Below are positions 15,413-24,591 of a stretch of DNA of 64,000 nucleotides, piece by piece. Each line of letters starts with the position of its first letter. Within the stretch, counting starts at the first letter, position 1. The notes beneath the pieces were generated by a model. The model saw only the letters and a program-made list of their open reading frames with translations. It was not told the origin of the DNA and ran no database searches. Source of the DNA: Alphaproteobacteria bacterium (GTDB lineage Bacteria > Pseudomonadota > Alphaproteobacteria > DSM-16000 > Inquilinaceae); the NCBI GenBank assembly GCA_028281925.1, contig JANQIX010000055.1:124001-188000 (forward strand), given 5' to 3'. The translations under genes and the position numbers were made by a program.

Positions 15413-16987
15413 ATGAGTGTCAATCAGAGCCGGGGACAGACGGTCATCAAACCGGCTGTCGAAAGTGGCAGCGGCATCGTCGTGTCGCAGAGCCGCGTTG
15501 CTGCGGAGGCCGGAGCGAACGTCCTCTGCGCAGGCGGCAACGCTGTCGATGCGGCTGTCGTTACGGCCCTTGCGCTCGGCGTGACGGAGCCTTGGATGAG
15601 CGGCCTCGGCGGCGGCGGCGCCATGCTGATCGCCCAGCCCGGCGACGGCCGCGTCGAGGCTATCGATTTCGGGATGGTGGCCCCCCAGCGCCTCGATCCC
15701 ACCGACTACCCGCTTGCCGGCGGCGTGAGCCAGGACCTGTTCGGCTGGCCCAGGGTCGCTGACGACAGAAACCTCTTGGGCGGAACGGCGATCGCAGTTC
15801 CCGGCCAGGTGGCGGGGCTATCGCTGGCGCTGGAACGCTTCGGCACCTGGCCCTGGCATCGCACGCTGGAACCCGCAATCGCGCTTGCCGAACAGGGGCT
15901 ATCCGTCGACTGGTACGCCGCGTTGATGGTTGCAACCTCGGCCCGCGACCTCGACCGCTTCGCATCGAGCCGCGCCGTCTATCTGCCCGACGGCTACCCC
16001 CCTGCCCCGGCCTGGGTGGCACGACCGGCCAGCGAGCCACTGATCCGGCAGCCCGTATTGGCGCGGACCTTGCGGCGTCTCGCCGACGCCGGACCGCGAG
16101 ACTTCTATGACGGCGAGACGGCAAGGGCCATCGCCTCGGACGTCCAGGCGGCCGGCGGCGCCCTGTCGGACGAGGACCTCAATCGCTATCGCGCCCGTCA
16201 GATCGAGCCGCAGACCCAGACCTATCGTACGGCGAAACTGCATGTCGTACCGCCACTGACCGGCGGTCCGACGCTCTTGCGGGCGCTGGCCAAATTGGCC
16301 GAAGGCCCGCAGCCGGGCGCAGCGCCCGACCCCTCCACCTATGTCGGCTACGCCGAAGCGATGCGCGAGGCCTTTGCCCACCGCTTCCGCACGATGGGCG
16401 ACAGCGGGGCCGGCGACGGCGCGGAGTGCACCAGCCATCTGGCGGTGGTCGACCGAAACGGCATGATGGTCACCCTGACCCAGACCCTGCTCTCTGTCTT
16501 TGGCAGCAAGTTGGTGCTGCCGTCGACCGGCATCCTGATGAACAACGGTCTCTACTGGTTCGACCCGGAACCGGGTCGGCCCAACAGCCTGGGGCCCGGC
16601 AAGCGCTGCCTGGCCAACTATTGCCCGCTGATCGGCCAGACTGCCGATGGCGGTTTTGCGCTCGGTGCCTCGGGCGGACGCAAGATTATTCCGGCAGTCC
16701 TACAGCTCACGTCGTTCCTCGTCGATTTCCGCATGGGCCTGGACGAAGCCTTCCACCGGCCCCGTATCGATGTGAGCGGTACCGATCTTGTGGTGTCGGA
16801 CGATGCTCTTGATGCGGAGGTGCGCGCGGCCCTCTGCGACCGGTTCGGCGCCATCGACGCGCGGCGCGCGGCCTTCCCCTACCACTTCGCCTGCGCCGGC
16901 GGCGTACAGCGCCGCGGCGGCCGCAACTACGGCGCCAACGAAAAGATGTCGGCCTGGGGCGATGCTGTGGCCGAGACCACCGTGTGA
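15413..16987 (+). CDS. Gamma-glutamyltransferase family protein
   Basis: A 524-residue Ntn-hydrolase of the gamma-glutamyltranspeptidase family. It has the N-terminal pattern SRVAAEAGANVLCAGGNAVDAAV and GVTEPWMSGLGGGGAML. Precursor self-cleavage would occur before Thr340 in ECTSHLAVVD, equivalent to the TTH motif. GPGKRCLANYCP and GASGGRKIIP follow in the small subunit. The enzyme cleaves gamma-glutamyl bonds of glutathione or related compounds. No signal peptide is visible, unlike E. coli Ggt, which fits the cytoplasmic or YwrD-like branch. It lies 109 bp after kinase copy 2 in the same direction; co-regulation is possible but not shown. Confidence 0.88.
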   Translation: MSVNQSRGQTVIKPAVESGSGIVVSQSRVAAEAGANVLCAGGNAVDAAVVTALALGVTEPWMSGLGGGGAMLIAQPGDGRVEAIDFGMVAPQRLDPTDYPLAGGVSQDLFGWPRVADDRNLLGGTAIAVPGQVAGLSLALERFGTWPWHRTLEPAIALAEQGLSVDWYAALMVATSARDLDRFASSRAVYLPDGYPPAPAWVARPASEPLIRQPVLARTLRRLADAGPRDFYDGETARAIASDVQAAGGALSDEDLNRYRARQIEPQTQTYRTAKLHVVPPLTGGPTLLRALAKLAEGPQPGAAPDPSTYVGYAEAMREAFAHRFRTMGDSGAGDGAECTSHLAVVDRNGMMVTLTQTLLSVFGSKLVLPSTGILMNNGLYWFDPEPGRPNSLGPGKRCLANYCPLIGQTADGGFALGASGGRKIIPAVLQLTSFLVDFRMGLDEAFHRPRIDVSGTDLVVSDDALDAEVRAALCDRFGAIDARRAAFPYHFACAGGVQRRGGRNYGANEKMSAWGDAVAETTV

Positions 16988-17321
16988 CCCGATACGGCCG
17001 CGGCGCTGCATAACCAAGCATGCGCTTGCACAAACGCTGCAACGAAAACTACAGTGATGTGACGCGCGGATAAGGCGGGACGGTCGCGTTTGCCGATTGG
17101 AATCGGGCGGATGGCTGTTCTTTGCTTGAGGTCGATGCTCAGCACGAACCGGCCGCGCCGCAGAAGCCGCACGATGATCGGAAAGGGTGACGTCTACCCA
17201 CCGAAGGGGCGGGCGCCGTCTGACGACCGCGGTGGTGACCAACGCTGCTTGGCAGGGCCAATGCTGGCCCGTGCCGGGGGGTGCCGATACGGCGAACCGG
17301 GAGGATCGGGATACCCATTCG
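16988..17321. other. Intergenic region upstream of large PAS kinase
   Basis: 334 bp with no convincing gene. Open frames reach into this region from the downstream kinase but lack a good SD. It contains the promoter of the 17322 kinase, with a dyad AAGC-ATGC-GCTT near 17018. Confidence 0.4.
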
Positions 17322-20120
17322 ATGCCGGCTCTGAAGACCGCCATCTTTTCGATCGTCGCGGGCCTCATCCTGGGGGTACTGGTCATCGCGGACATATCGC
17401 GCGACCAAGATGTGAAAGCGACCATGACCCGCGGCCTTGCCGAGCTCGCGGCAGAACGAGCGGCCCGGACGTTTCGCGAAACGACGCTGGTGCTGCGTGC
17501 CGTTGCCAGCGATCTGGAGATGAACTGGAGCCTCGGCAACGCTCTGGATGAGAGTTTCGACGGTTCGTCACTGGACATCGCTCCGGAAGAGGTCGAGCGC
17601 ATTTTGTTCGTCCCCGTCGGTGACGAAGCGGAGGAGACGACAGCGGCCGTCCTTTACGGCCCGTCCGATCAGGACCGAATTTCCGGTGCGTTCTTCCCCG
17701 TCACGCATCTGCGTGAAACCGAAGTCTTTCTCTGGGAGATGATGCCGCTTGAAGGCGCACTTGCCGTCCGGTTCGGCCTTGGGACCGAGCTGCACCAGAT
17801 ACACGGATCGACGGCCGGCTACCTGCTGGCACAGCTGGATACCGGAACCTTCGGACGGTACTTCGATCGTCAGCTCCATTCCCTGGGTGGCGGCATCGCA
17901 CTTGCCCATGTCGATGGGCTGGTCTTCTCCACGTCTTCTCGGTTCTGCCGCCAGATCGACTGCACCAGCGACCGGCTGAGTGCCGAAGTCATGTCTCTCG
18001 GCTACCAGGGCGATCGCGACGCGGTCGAGCTTCAAACAGCAGTGTCGGGCAGCATAACGGCCTCGGTTGCGCCCGTACCCGGTTTCGGCGTCTACGCCGT
18101 CGCCGTGGCACCCGGCGCGCCCTCGCTGGGCAGCCTGATCGTCCTCGAATACCTGCTGATCTGGGGCCTGCTCTCGCTGCTGGCCGGACTGTACTTCCTG
18201 GCCAGACATCGGCAGCGGACGATCCAGAGCCGATCACAGTCCGCGATTAGAGAAAGCGAGCGCCGCCTTCGGGCGATCTTCGATGGTGCGGGCGTCGGCA
18301 TCGCCGCGCTTTCCCCGAACGGCACCATCAGCGTCGCCAATGCCGCGCTCGGCCGCATCCTGGGCATTGCGCCGGAGGAACTGGCCGGCCAGAGCCTTCT
18401 CGACCTGGTCCATTCCGGCGATGCGGCCGAACTTCGTCAGGGCGAGGTCCGGCTGCGCCGCCGCTGCGGAGATACGGTCTGGGTCTCGCAGACCGTCACG
18501 GCACGGGAGGGAAGCGAGCCGCACCAACGCGGATGGTTCTATATCGCGGAAGACATCACAGCGCGCAAACAGACACAGGAGGCGTTGCGCGAGTCAAAGC
18601 AGATGCTGCAGCTCGTGCTCGACTCCATCCCGGTGCGGGTATCCTGGAAAGACAAAAGACTGGCCTACATTGGGTGCAATCGGCAATTCGCCCGCGACGC
18701 CGGACTGTCCGATCCGGCGGAGGTCGCCGGCAAGACCGACCTCGATCTCGCCTGGGCGGGTCATGCCGACCTGCACCGCGAGATCGATCGGCGCGTGATC
18801 ATCAGCGGCGAACCTCAGTTCAACATAGAGGGCCCCTTGGATCGCCAAGGCATGGACCGCCGCTGGCTGAGAACCAGCAAGGTCCCGCTGCCCAACGCCG
18901 AGGGGGAGACCATCGGTGTCTTGAGCTGTTATGAGGACATCACCGAGATCCGTCGGGCACAGGAGGCCCTTCGGGAAAGCGAAGAGCTCTATCGCGGTAT
19001 TGCCGACAACTCACCCGCCGTCATCTGCCTGAAGGACGCAAGGGGCACCTATTTCCGTGTCAATCGCGAGTTCGAGAGGATTCATGGGCTGAGTGCGGCC
19101 GACGTCATCGGCAGAACCGCAGCCGAAGTACTGCCGCCCGAGCTTGCCCGCCGGGTGGAAGAGCACGACGGACGCGTGCTGGAGCACCTGACCGCCATCT
19201 CGCACGAGCAGACCTTCAAGACTGTCGATGGCGAGCGCACCTATCTCGACATCCGGTTTCCGCTGACCGACGACTTGAGGCGCCGCATCCTGATCGGGGT
19301 CATCAGTTCCGACATCACCGGATTGAAGGAGGCCGAGCGCAAGATGTTCGAGGCTAAGAGCCTCGCCGAGCAGGCCAGCCACGCCAAGTCCAGCTTCCTG
19401 GCGGCGATGAGCCATGAGTTGCGAACGCCGCTCAACTCGGTCATCGGCTTTGCGGAGATGATCGAGACGGAGTCCCTGGCCCCCGATCCGGAGCACTGCG
19501 CGGAGTATGCGGGCGACATCCGCGAGGCAGGCCGGCACCTTCTTTCGCTGATCAACGATATGCTGGACATCGCGCGGATCGAAGCCGGGCGCATGCCGAT
19601 CGAGCTGCGGCTGCTGGACCTGCGCGAGAGCGTGACCGCAGCTGCCCGGTTCCTGAGAGAGGCGACGGACAAGAAAGCGATTTCCATCGATCTCCGGCTG
19701 GGGGACCAGCCTCTTTATGTCCATGGCGACGAACGGGCGCTGCGACAGGTGTTCCTGAACCTGTTGTCGAACTCCGTGAAATTCACCCCGGACCACGGCT
19801 CCATCGCCGTGGACATATGCCGCAACAGGCCCGGCATCCTGGAGATCGAAGTCCAAGATACCGGTATCGGCATTCCGGCCGGAGATCTTGATCGGGTCCT
19901 GCAGCCATTCGAGCAGGTTGGCAGCCATTACACTCGGGCGTCAGGCGGCTCCGGTCTCGGCCTTGCCCTGGCGCGATCCCTGATGGAGTTGCAAGGCGGC
20001 GAAATGAAGCTGGAAAGCCAACTCGGCTCAGGCACCACCGTGCGGATCTCGATGCGCGAGAGGACGGCGGCGGACGCTGGCCTGCTGGAAGTTCCAGAAC
20101 GCTGGGGCATGGCAGGCTGA
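17322..20120 (+). CDS. Membrane-bound sensor histidine kinase with three PAS domains
   Basis: A 932-residue kinase. TM1 is near residues 7-24 (IFSIVAGLILGVLVIADI). An extracytoplasmic sensor of ~240 residues follows, then TM2 near 269-292 (IVLEYLLIWGLLSLLAGLYF). PAS domains lie at roughly 310-420 (IFDGAGVGIAALSPNGTIS), 425-545 (VLDSIPVRVSWKDKRLAYI) and 550-670 (IADNSPAVICLKDARGTYF). HisKA has MSHELRTPLNSVIGFAEM with His698, and HATPase_c has NLLSNSVKF, DTGIGIPAG and GLGLALA. No receiver domain is present, so a separate response regulator is needed; none is nearby. The start at 17322 sits just before TM1; an upstream in-frame ATG at 17187 adds 45 residues that do not look native. Its stop lies 3 nt from the stop of the convergent thioesterase gene. 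Confidence 0.88.
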   Translation: MPALKTAIFSIVAGLILGVLVIADISRDQDVKATMTRGLAELAAERAARTFRETTLVLRAVASDLEMNWSLGNALDESFDGSSLDIAPEEVERILFVPVGDEAEETTAAVLYGPSDQDRISGAFFPVTHLRETEVFLWEMMPLEGALAVRFGLGTELHQIHGSTAGYLLAQLDTGTFGRYFDRQLHSLGGGIALAHVDGLVFSTSSRFCRQIDCTSDRLSAEVMSLGYQGDRDAVELQTAVSGSITASVAPVPGFGVYAVAVAPGAPSLGSLIVLEYLLIWGLLSLLAGLYFLARHRQRTIQSRSQSAIRESERRLRAIFDGAGVGIAALSPNGTISVANAALGRILGIAPEELAGQSLLDLVHSGDAAELRQGEVRLRRRCGDTVWVSQTVTAREGSEPHQRGWFYIAEDITARKQTQEALRESKQMLQLVLDSIPVRVSWKDKRLAYIGCNRQFARDAGLSDPAEVAGKTDLDLAWAGHADLHREIDRRVIISGEPQFNIEGPLDRQGMDRRWLRTSKVPLPNAEGETIGVLSCYEDITEIRRAQEALRESEELYRGIADNSPAVICLKDARGTYFRVNREFERIHGLSAADVIGRTAAEVLPPELARRVEEHDGRVLEHLTAISHEQTFKTVDGERTYLDIRFPLTDDLRRRILIGVISSDITGLKEAERKMFEAKSLAEQASHAKSSFLAAMSHELRTPLNSVIGFAEMIETESLAPDPEHCAEYAGDIREAGRHLLSLINDMLDIARIEAGRMPIELRLLDLRESVTAAARFLREATDKKAISIDLRLGDQPLYVHGDERALRQVFLNLLSNSVKFTPDHGSIAVDICRNRPGILEIEVQDTGIGIPAGDLDRVLQPFEQVGSHYTRASGGSGLGLALARSLMELQGGEMKLESQLGSGTTVRISMRERTAADAGLLEVPERWGMAG

Positions 20121-20123
20121 CCG

Positions 20124-20549
20124 TCAGCCGCCGTTCATGCCCACCATGTGCCGTTCGGCCTCGCGCCGAAATGCGTCCGGCAACGCGATGGCTTTGCGGG
20201 CGGCGAGGTCGAAGAACACCGATACGGCCTGCATTGTGGCATGCAGAACGCTGTCGTTCTCGCCGCTTATCATCTCATGCCGAAAGGTCACCGACCGCCC
20301 CCCCAGCGCCACGATTCCAGTCCTGACAAAGAATGCGCGGCCGAGCGGGATTTCGGCCTTGTATTCGATCTCCGCCTTGATGTCGGCCCAAGACTGCTTT
20401 TGCGCCTGCAGAACGTCGCACGGCTCGCCCAGCGCGTCGAAGAACCGGAAGCTGGCATCGTCGAAGACGTTGAAGTAGCTGCGCGTATTCAGGTGCCCGA
20501 GGCTGTCGCAGAGCGACGGATGGGCGATGCCGCGGAACGTCTCGATCAT
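20124..20549 (-). CDS. Acyl-CoA thioesterase (4HBT hotdog family)
   Basis: A 141-residue hotdog-fold protein of the 4-hydroxybenzoyl-CoA thioesterase / YbgC type. It has the diagnostic active-site region VSxD-like HPSLCDSLGHLNTRSYF, with Asp, Gly-His and Asn at the expected spacing. These enzymes hydrolyse acyl-CoA thioesters in the cytoplasm. Start MIETFRG at 20549 follows GGGGGAG by a few bases; a further 13 codons upstream are open but unlikely. It is immediately downstream (45 nt) of a small exported-protein gene and the SDR gene on the same strand, so it may end that operon. Confidence 0.85.
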   Translation of the reverse strand: MIETFRGIAHPSLCDSLGHLNTRSYFNVFDDASFRFFDALGEPCDVLQAQKQSWADIKAEIEYKAEIPLGRAFFVRTGIVALGGRSVTFRHEMISGENDSVLHATMQAVSVFFDLAARKAIALPDAFRREAERHMVGMNGG

Positions 20550-20594
20550 GCTCCCCCGCCCCGGCGGGTGTGGTCCGAGTGGCAGCACTGACGG

Positions 20595-20942
20595 TCAGTC
20601 ATAGGCCGGCAGCCCGTCGACCAGGCAATCCCCTTGCGTATAGCTCTGCCGGACACGGCAGAATTGGTCCATTTCGACCCGAACCCAGCCAGTGCAGCCG
20701 GAAAGCCGCGCACCCGCCTGGTACCCGACAATGCGATCGTCGCCGTTCCCGATGGTCAGACGGCGCCGCGGAACCGATTCGATCAGCGTAACCTGCTTAC
20801 CACCGAGATCGAGCTGCTGCAGCAGACCTTCGACCGCGCCACGGCAGTTGTCGATCTGCTGGTAGGTCGCCGCGGACGGGTCCGGACCGGCAGCGACTCC
20901 GAACGCAAGAACCGCCGCGGCTGCGGCAACGCGCCTAAACAT
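20595..20942 (-). CDS. Small exported protein
   Basis: A 115-residue protein with a clear Sec signal peptide: basic MFRR, hydrophobic VAAAAAVLAFGVAAG, and likely cleavage after SAA. The mature part has four Cys that could form disulfides (DNCRG, SGCTGW, DQFCRV, GDCLV). I do not recognise a family. It overlaps the end of the upstream SDR gene by 8 bp, so the two are translationally linked, and it is followed by the thioesterase gene. Confidence 0.7.
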   Translation of the reverse strand: MFRRVAAAAAVLAFGVAAGPDPSAATYQQIDNCRGAVEGLLQQLDLGGKQVTLIESVPRRRLTIGNGDDRIVGYQAGARLSGCTGWVRVEMDQFCRVRQSYTQGDCLVDGLPAYD

Positions 20943-21717
20943 GCTGGCCACCGTTGATGTGGATCTCTGCGCCATTGATGTAGCCGCCCACATCGGTGGC
21001 AAGCGCGTGGATCACCGCCGCCACCTCTTCCGGCTGGCCAAGCCGCCGCATTGGGATCTCGCGTTCCACCAGTTCATCGGTGCCCGGCGACAGAATAGAG
21101 GTGGCGATCTCGCCCGGTGCGATGGCATTCACCCGAATGCCCAGCGGCCCGAAATCGTTGGCCATCTCGCGCGTCAGTGCCGCCAGTGCCGCCTTCGATG
21201 TGGCATAGGCCGCGCCTGCAAACGGATGGACGCGTGAACCGGCGATCGACGTGATGTTGAGAATGCAGCCCTGCGCCTCCTGCAGCTCTGCGATCAGACC
21301 GCGGGCCAGCAGGATGGGCGCGAAGAAATTCACGTTGAACACCTGCTGCCAGAGCGGCAGGCTGGTCGTCAAGGTGCCCAGGCGTTGTCCGTCTTGACCC
21401 TTCGGCGAGATGCCGGCGTTGTTCACCAGCGCCCGCAGCTTTGAGCCCTTCAGCTTGGCGCGCAACATCTCGATACCGCCGGCAAGACCCACCAGATCGG
21501 CCAAGTCTATCTGGACATGGTTCTGGGCACCCTGCTCCCACGGGCAGGCTGTGTCGAACGGGTGGCGGGAGATGGTGATGACGCGCCAGCCGGCCTGGCT
21601 GAAATACTTGACCGCGGCATGTCCGATGCCGCGGCTTGCCCCGGTCAACACCAGTGTGCGTTCAAGCTTGGACGCCTCGTCCACCCGCACGCCGGTTACC
21701 GGACAGACCTTGTCCAT
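20935..21717 (-). CDS. Short-chain dehydrogenase/reductase (SDR)
   Basis: A 260-residue classical SDR. The Rossmann motif TGASRGIG is at residues 25-32 and NNAGIS marks the central strand. The catalytic Ser is in ITSIAGS, with Tyr and Lys in YATSKAA. The C-terminal VGGYINGAEIHINGG is the usual end. It is an NAD(P)H-dependent oxidoreductase of unknown substrate. The start MDKVCPVTG at 21717 has AGGAACC just upstream. The N-terminus is about 15 residues longer than typical and has a Cys. It heads an operon with the small exported protein and probably the thioesterase. Confidence 0.88.
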   Translation of the reverse strand: MDKVCPVTGVRVDEASKLERTLVLTGASRGIGHAAVKYFSQAGWRVITISRHPFDTACPWEQGAQNHVQIDLADLVGLAGGIEMLRAKLKGSKLRALVNNAGISPKGQDGQRLGTLTTSLPLWQQVFNVNFFAPILLARGLIAELQEAQGCILNITSIAGSRVHPFAGAAYATSKAALAALTREMANDFGPLGIRVNAIAPGEIATSILSPGTDELVEREIPMRRLGQPEEVAAVIHALATDVGGYINGAEIHINGGQHV

Positions 21718-21885
21718 TGCAGGTTCCTGCTGCTGGCCTCGTGCGATGTGGCTCCATAGTGCCTGAAATCGGTCCATTGAGCACGTGCAACCTTCAACCC
21801 TGCCGCGCAGACCGCCTGAGCGTCAGGTTTCGACGATCCTGCCTCTGGGCTATGCTCACGGCGGACCAGCGATTCGGATGAAGAC

Positions 21886-22392
21886 ATGATGCGATACCTG
21901 CTGCTGACGGTCTCGGCCTGCCTTGCCGTCGCCGCGTGCGGACCGAAGACCGTCGAGGGTTACACTGCGGCCAGGTCGTTCACTGGCAACCCCGCCTATT
22001 CCGTCCACGGCTTCACTCAGCCGGGAGAACGCAATCCAGCGTTCGGTGAAGTCTACGCGCGAGCCTTTGCCCAACAGATCTGTCCGGGGCCGGCCACGGT
22101 CGTGGACGTCTATACGACACCGTCTCGCAATATGTTCGCTGAATTTCTTCGCTGGGACGCAGTCATCGAATGCGTCGATCCCAGCGCTCTTTCGGCCCCC
22201 ACCGATATGGACGCCGAAGTAGCCCCAGCGATACCGGCACCGCCACCGGCCGCCGCGGTGGAAGATCCGGGGCGGGTCACGCCGTCACCGTCGACCGGCA
22301 GCACGCCCGGCCAGCCGCTGCCGCTGGCGCCGACAACCGGCGGAGACACAGGGGCACCGTTGCCCTTGACCCCGACCAGCGAAGGCTCGTGA
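21886..22392 (+). CDS. Small lipoprotein with Pro-rich tail
   Basis: A 168-residue predicted lipoprotein. MMRYLLLTVSACLAVAAC has the lipobox LAVAAC with Cys18 as lipid attachment site. The mature domain (~20-105) contains two further Cys (QQICPG, IECVDP). The last ~60 residues are a low-complexity Pro/Ala/Thr tail that could span periplasm or peptidoglycan. Family unknown. It is divergent from the SDR operon and ends 23 nt before deoC, so it may share that transcript by position only. Confidence 0.75.
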   Translation: MMRYLLLTVSACLAVAACGPKTVEGYTAARSFTGNPAYSVHGFTQPGERNPAFGEVYARAFAQQICPGPATVVDVYTTPSRNMFAEFLRWDAVIECVDPSALSAPTDMDAEVAPAIPAPPPAAAVEDPGRVTPSPSTGSTPGQPLPLAPTTGGDTGAPLPLTPTSEGS

Positions 22393-22415
22393 CAGCGGAA
22401 GAGGAGAGGCCGCCG

Positions 22416-23246
22416 ATGCCTTCTATGGACCTGCCCGCGGATCTTGCCGGCGCAATCGACGCCGCGACGGCGGCACCAGCCGACACTGTCGCCGCCCGGG
22501 GCACGCTGGCGATCCTCGACCTCACCAGCCTGAACGATGACGACGACGAGGCGCGCATCACCGCGCTGTGCGAGCGCGCGGTCACCCCCCATGGGCCGGT
22601 CGCCGCCGTCTGCGTCTATCCGCCCTTTGCCAGTTTGGTCCGCCGTCTGGTGACCGGCACGCCCGTCAGGGTCGCAGCGGTCGCCAACTTCCCTGACGGC
22701 GACGCCGACATGGACCGAGCGGTCCGAGAGGCGGCAGACGCGGCAGCGGATGGGGCCGGGGAGATCGATGTGGTCTTCCCCTATCGTGCCGCCATGGCCG
22801 GTGAAGAGGCACAAGCAGGCGCGCTGATCGCTGCCTGCCGCCGTGCGCTCGCCGACGACATCACGCTGAAGGTCATCCTGGAAACCGGTCTACTGCCCGA
22901 TGCCGCGACCGTCACGCGGTGCGCCCGCATCGCAGTCGACGAAGGGGCGAACTTCCTGAAGACATCGACAGGCAAGCGCGGCCCCGGCGCAAGCCTCTCC
23001 GCCATCGCGCTGTTCTGCGAGACAATCCGCCACAGCGGCCGACCGGTGGGCTGCAAGGCGTCCGGAGGCATTCGCACAGTTGCCGAGGCGGCCCCGTATC
23101 TCGACCTCGTCGGCCGCCTGCTTGGCCCCGATGCGGTAGGGCCGGACAGGCTTCGCGTCGGGGCAAGCTCGCTTCTCGACGATGTTCTGACTATCCTTGA
23201 CGGCGGCCACGGCGCCGATACGGCCGGACCCCAGTCCGGGTACTAA
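22416..23246 (+). CDS. deoC: Deoxyribose-phosphate aldolase
   Basis: A 276-residue class I aldolase that splits 2-deoxyribose-5-phosphate into glyceraldehyde-3-phosphate and acetaldehyde. LDLTSLNDDD opens the barrel, CVYPPF and VANFPDGD follow, and GEIDVVFPY holds the catalytic Asp. LKTSTGKRGPGAS supplies the Schiff-base Lys and KASGGIRT the second Lys. The long Gly/Asp version fits the E. coli-type DeoC. Start 22416 (MPSMDLPAD) has GGAGAGG upstream. First gene of the deoC-deoA-EamA-add operon, with 12 nt to deoA. Confidence 0.93.
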   Translation: MPSMDLPADLAGAIDAATAAPADTVAARGTLAILDLTSLNDDDDEARITALCERAVTPHGPVAAVCVYPPFASLVRRLVTGTPVRVAAVANFPDGDADMDRAVREAADAAADGAGEIDVVFPYRAAMAGEEAQAGALIAACRRALADDITLKVILETGLLPDAATVTRCARIAVDEGANFLKTSTGKRGPGASLSAIALFCETIRHSGRPVGCKASGGIRTVAEAAPYLDLVGRLLGPDAVGPDRLRVGASSLLDDVLTILDGGHGADTAGPQSGY

Positions 23247-23258
23247 GAGCAAGACCCC

Positions 23259-24578
23259 ATGCTGACCCAAGAGATCATCCGCCGGAAGCGGGACGGCGAG
23301 GTATTGAGCCGCGAGGCGATCGAGACCTTCATCACCGGCGTGGCCGAGAACCGCGTGAGCGACGCGCAGATCGCCGCTTTCACCATGGCCGTGCTGCTGA
23401 ACCGGCTGACGATGGACGAACGGGTCACGCTGACCGAGGCCATGACCCGGTCCGGCCGGGTGCTCGACTGGTCGGCCAGCGGCTTCGACGGCCCTGCATT
23501 GGACAAGCATTCCACCGGCGGCATCGGCGACAATGTCAGCCTGATCCTGGCCCCTGCGATCGCCGCCTGCGGCGGCGTCGTTCCCATGGTCTCGGGCCGC
23601 GGCCTCGGCCATACCGGCGGCACGCTGGACAAGCTTGAGAGCATCCCCGGCTATCGCACGATGGTCGACGCCGATCACGTGACGGCGACGGTGCGGACCG
23701 CCGGCTGCGCGATCGTCGGCGCAACGGAGGACATCGCCCCTGCGGACCGGCGCATCTATGCCGTGCGCGATGTCACGGCGACGGTGGTATCGATCGACCT
23801 GATCACCGCTTCCATCCTCTCAAAGAAGCTGGCGGCGGGGCTCGATGCTCTGGTGCTGGACGTGAAGACAGGCAGTGGCGCGTTCGCGGCCAGCCGGCAG
23901 GAGGCTGATGCCCTTGCCGAAAGCCTGGTCGCCGTCGCACACGGCGCCGGTTTGAACACGCGTGCGCTGATCACCGACATGGATCAGCCACTGGCAGACG
24001 CCGCCGGCAATGCGGTTGAGGTCCGGGTCGCGGCGGCCATCCTGGCCGGCACCGCATGGCCGCCACGGCTGATGGACGTCACTCTGGCCCTGGGCGCCAC
24101 CTTGCTGCGCCAGGCCGGTTTGGCGGAAACCGAGGCCGAGGCGAAATCGCGGCTGGAAGCTGCCATCCGCGACGGGCGCGCGGCGGAACGGTTTCAGCGC
24201 ATGGTCGCCATTCTCGGCGGACCGGACGATTTCCTCGATCGGGTCCCCGACTACCTGCCTGAGGCGCCGATCGTGCGGCCGGTTTGGCCGCTGAAGTCCG
24301 GTGTCGTTTCCGGCGTAGACGCGCGGGCGATCGGCCTTGCGGTCGTTGCGATGGGCGGCGGGCGCCGGCGGGCCGGCGACCCCATCGATCCGAGCGTCGG
24401 CTTCAGCGGTATCGCCGAAATCGGAGACGCCGTCGGGCCCAAGGACAGGCCCCTCGCCAAGGTCCATGCCGCCAGCGCTGCATCGGCCGATCAGGCCACT
24501 GAAGCCCTGATTGCGGCCATGGCTGTTGCCGAACACGCCGCACCGGCTCCGTCGCCGGTGCTGGCGGCCATCGACTGA
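23259..24578 (+). CDS. deoA: Thymidine phosphorylase
   Basis: A 439-residue protein, the same length as E. coli DeoA. It has the family signature around residues 80-130: DKHSTGGIGDNVSLILAP, then MVSGRGLGHTGGTLDKLES. The phosphate and pyrimidine sites include SIDLITASILSKKLA. The enzyme phosphorolyses thymidine or deoxyuridine to the base plus 2-deoxyribose-1-phosphate, feeding DeoC after a mutase. No phosphopentomutase gene is in the window. The start follows a weak SD. Confidence 0.95.
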   Translation: MLTQEIIRRKRDGEVLSREAIETFITGVAENRVSDAQIAAFTMAVLLNRLTMDERVTLTEAMTRSGRVLDWSASGFDGPALDKHSTGGIGDNVSLILAPAIAACGGVVPMVSGRGLGHTGGTLDKLESIPGYRTMVDADHVTATVRTAGCAIVGATEDIAPADRRIYAVRDVTATVVSIDLITASILSKKLAAGLDALVLDVKTGSGAFAASRQEADALAESLVAVAHGAGLNTRALITDMDQPLADAAGNAVEVRVAAAILAGTAWPPRLMDVTLALGATLLRQAGLAETEAEAKSRLEAAIRDGRAAERFQRMVAILGGPDDFLDRVPDYLPEAPIVRPVWPLKSGVVSGVDARAIGLAVVAMGGGRRRAGDPIDPSVGFSGIAEIGDAVGPKDRPLAKVHAASAASADQATEALIAAMAVAEHAAPAPSPVLAAID

Positions 24579-24591
24579 AGCCTGCTCCGTC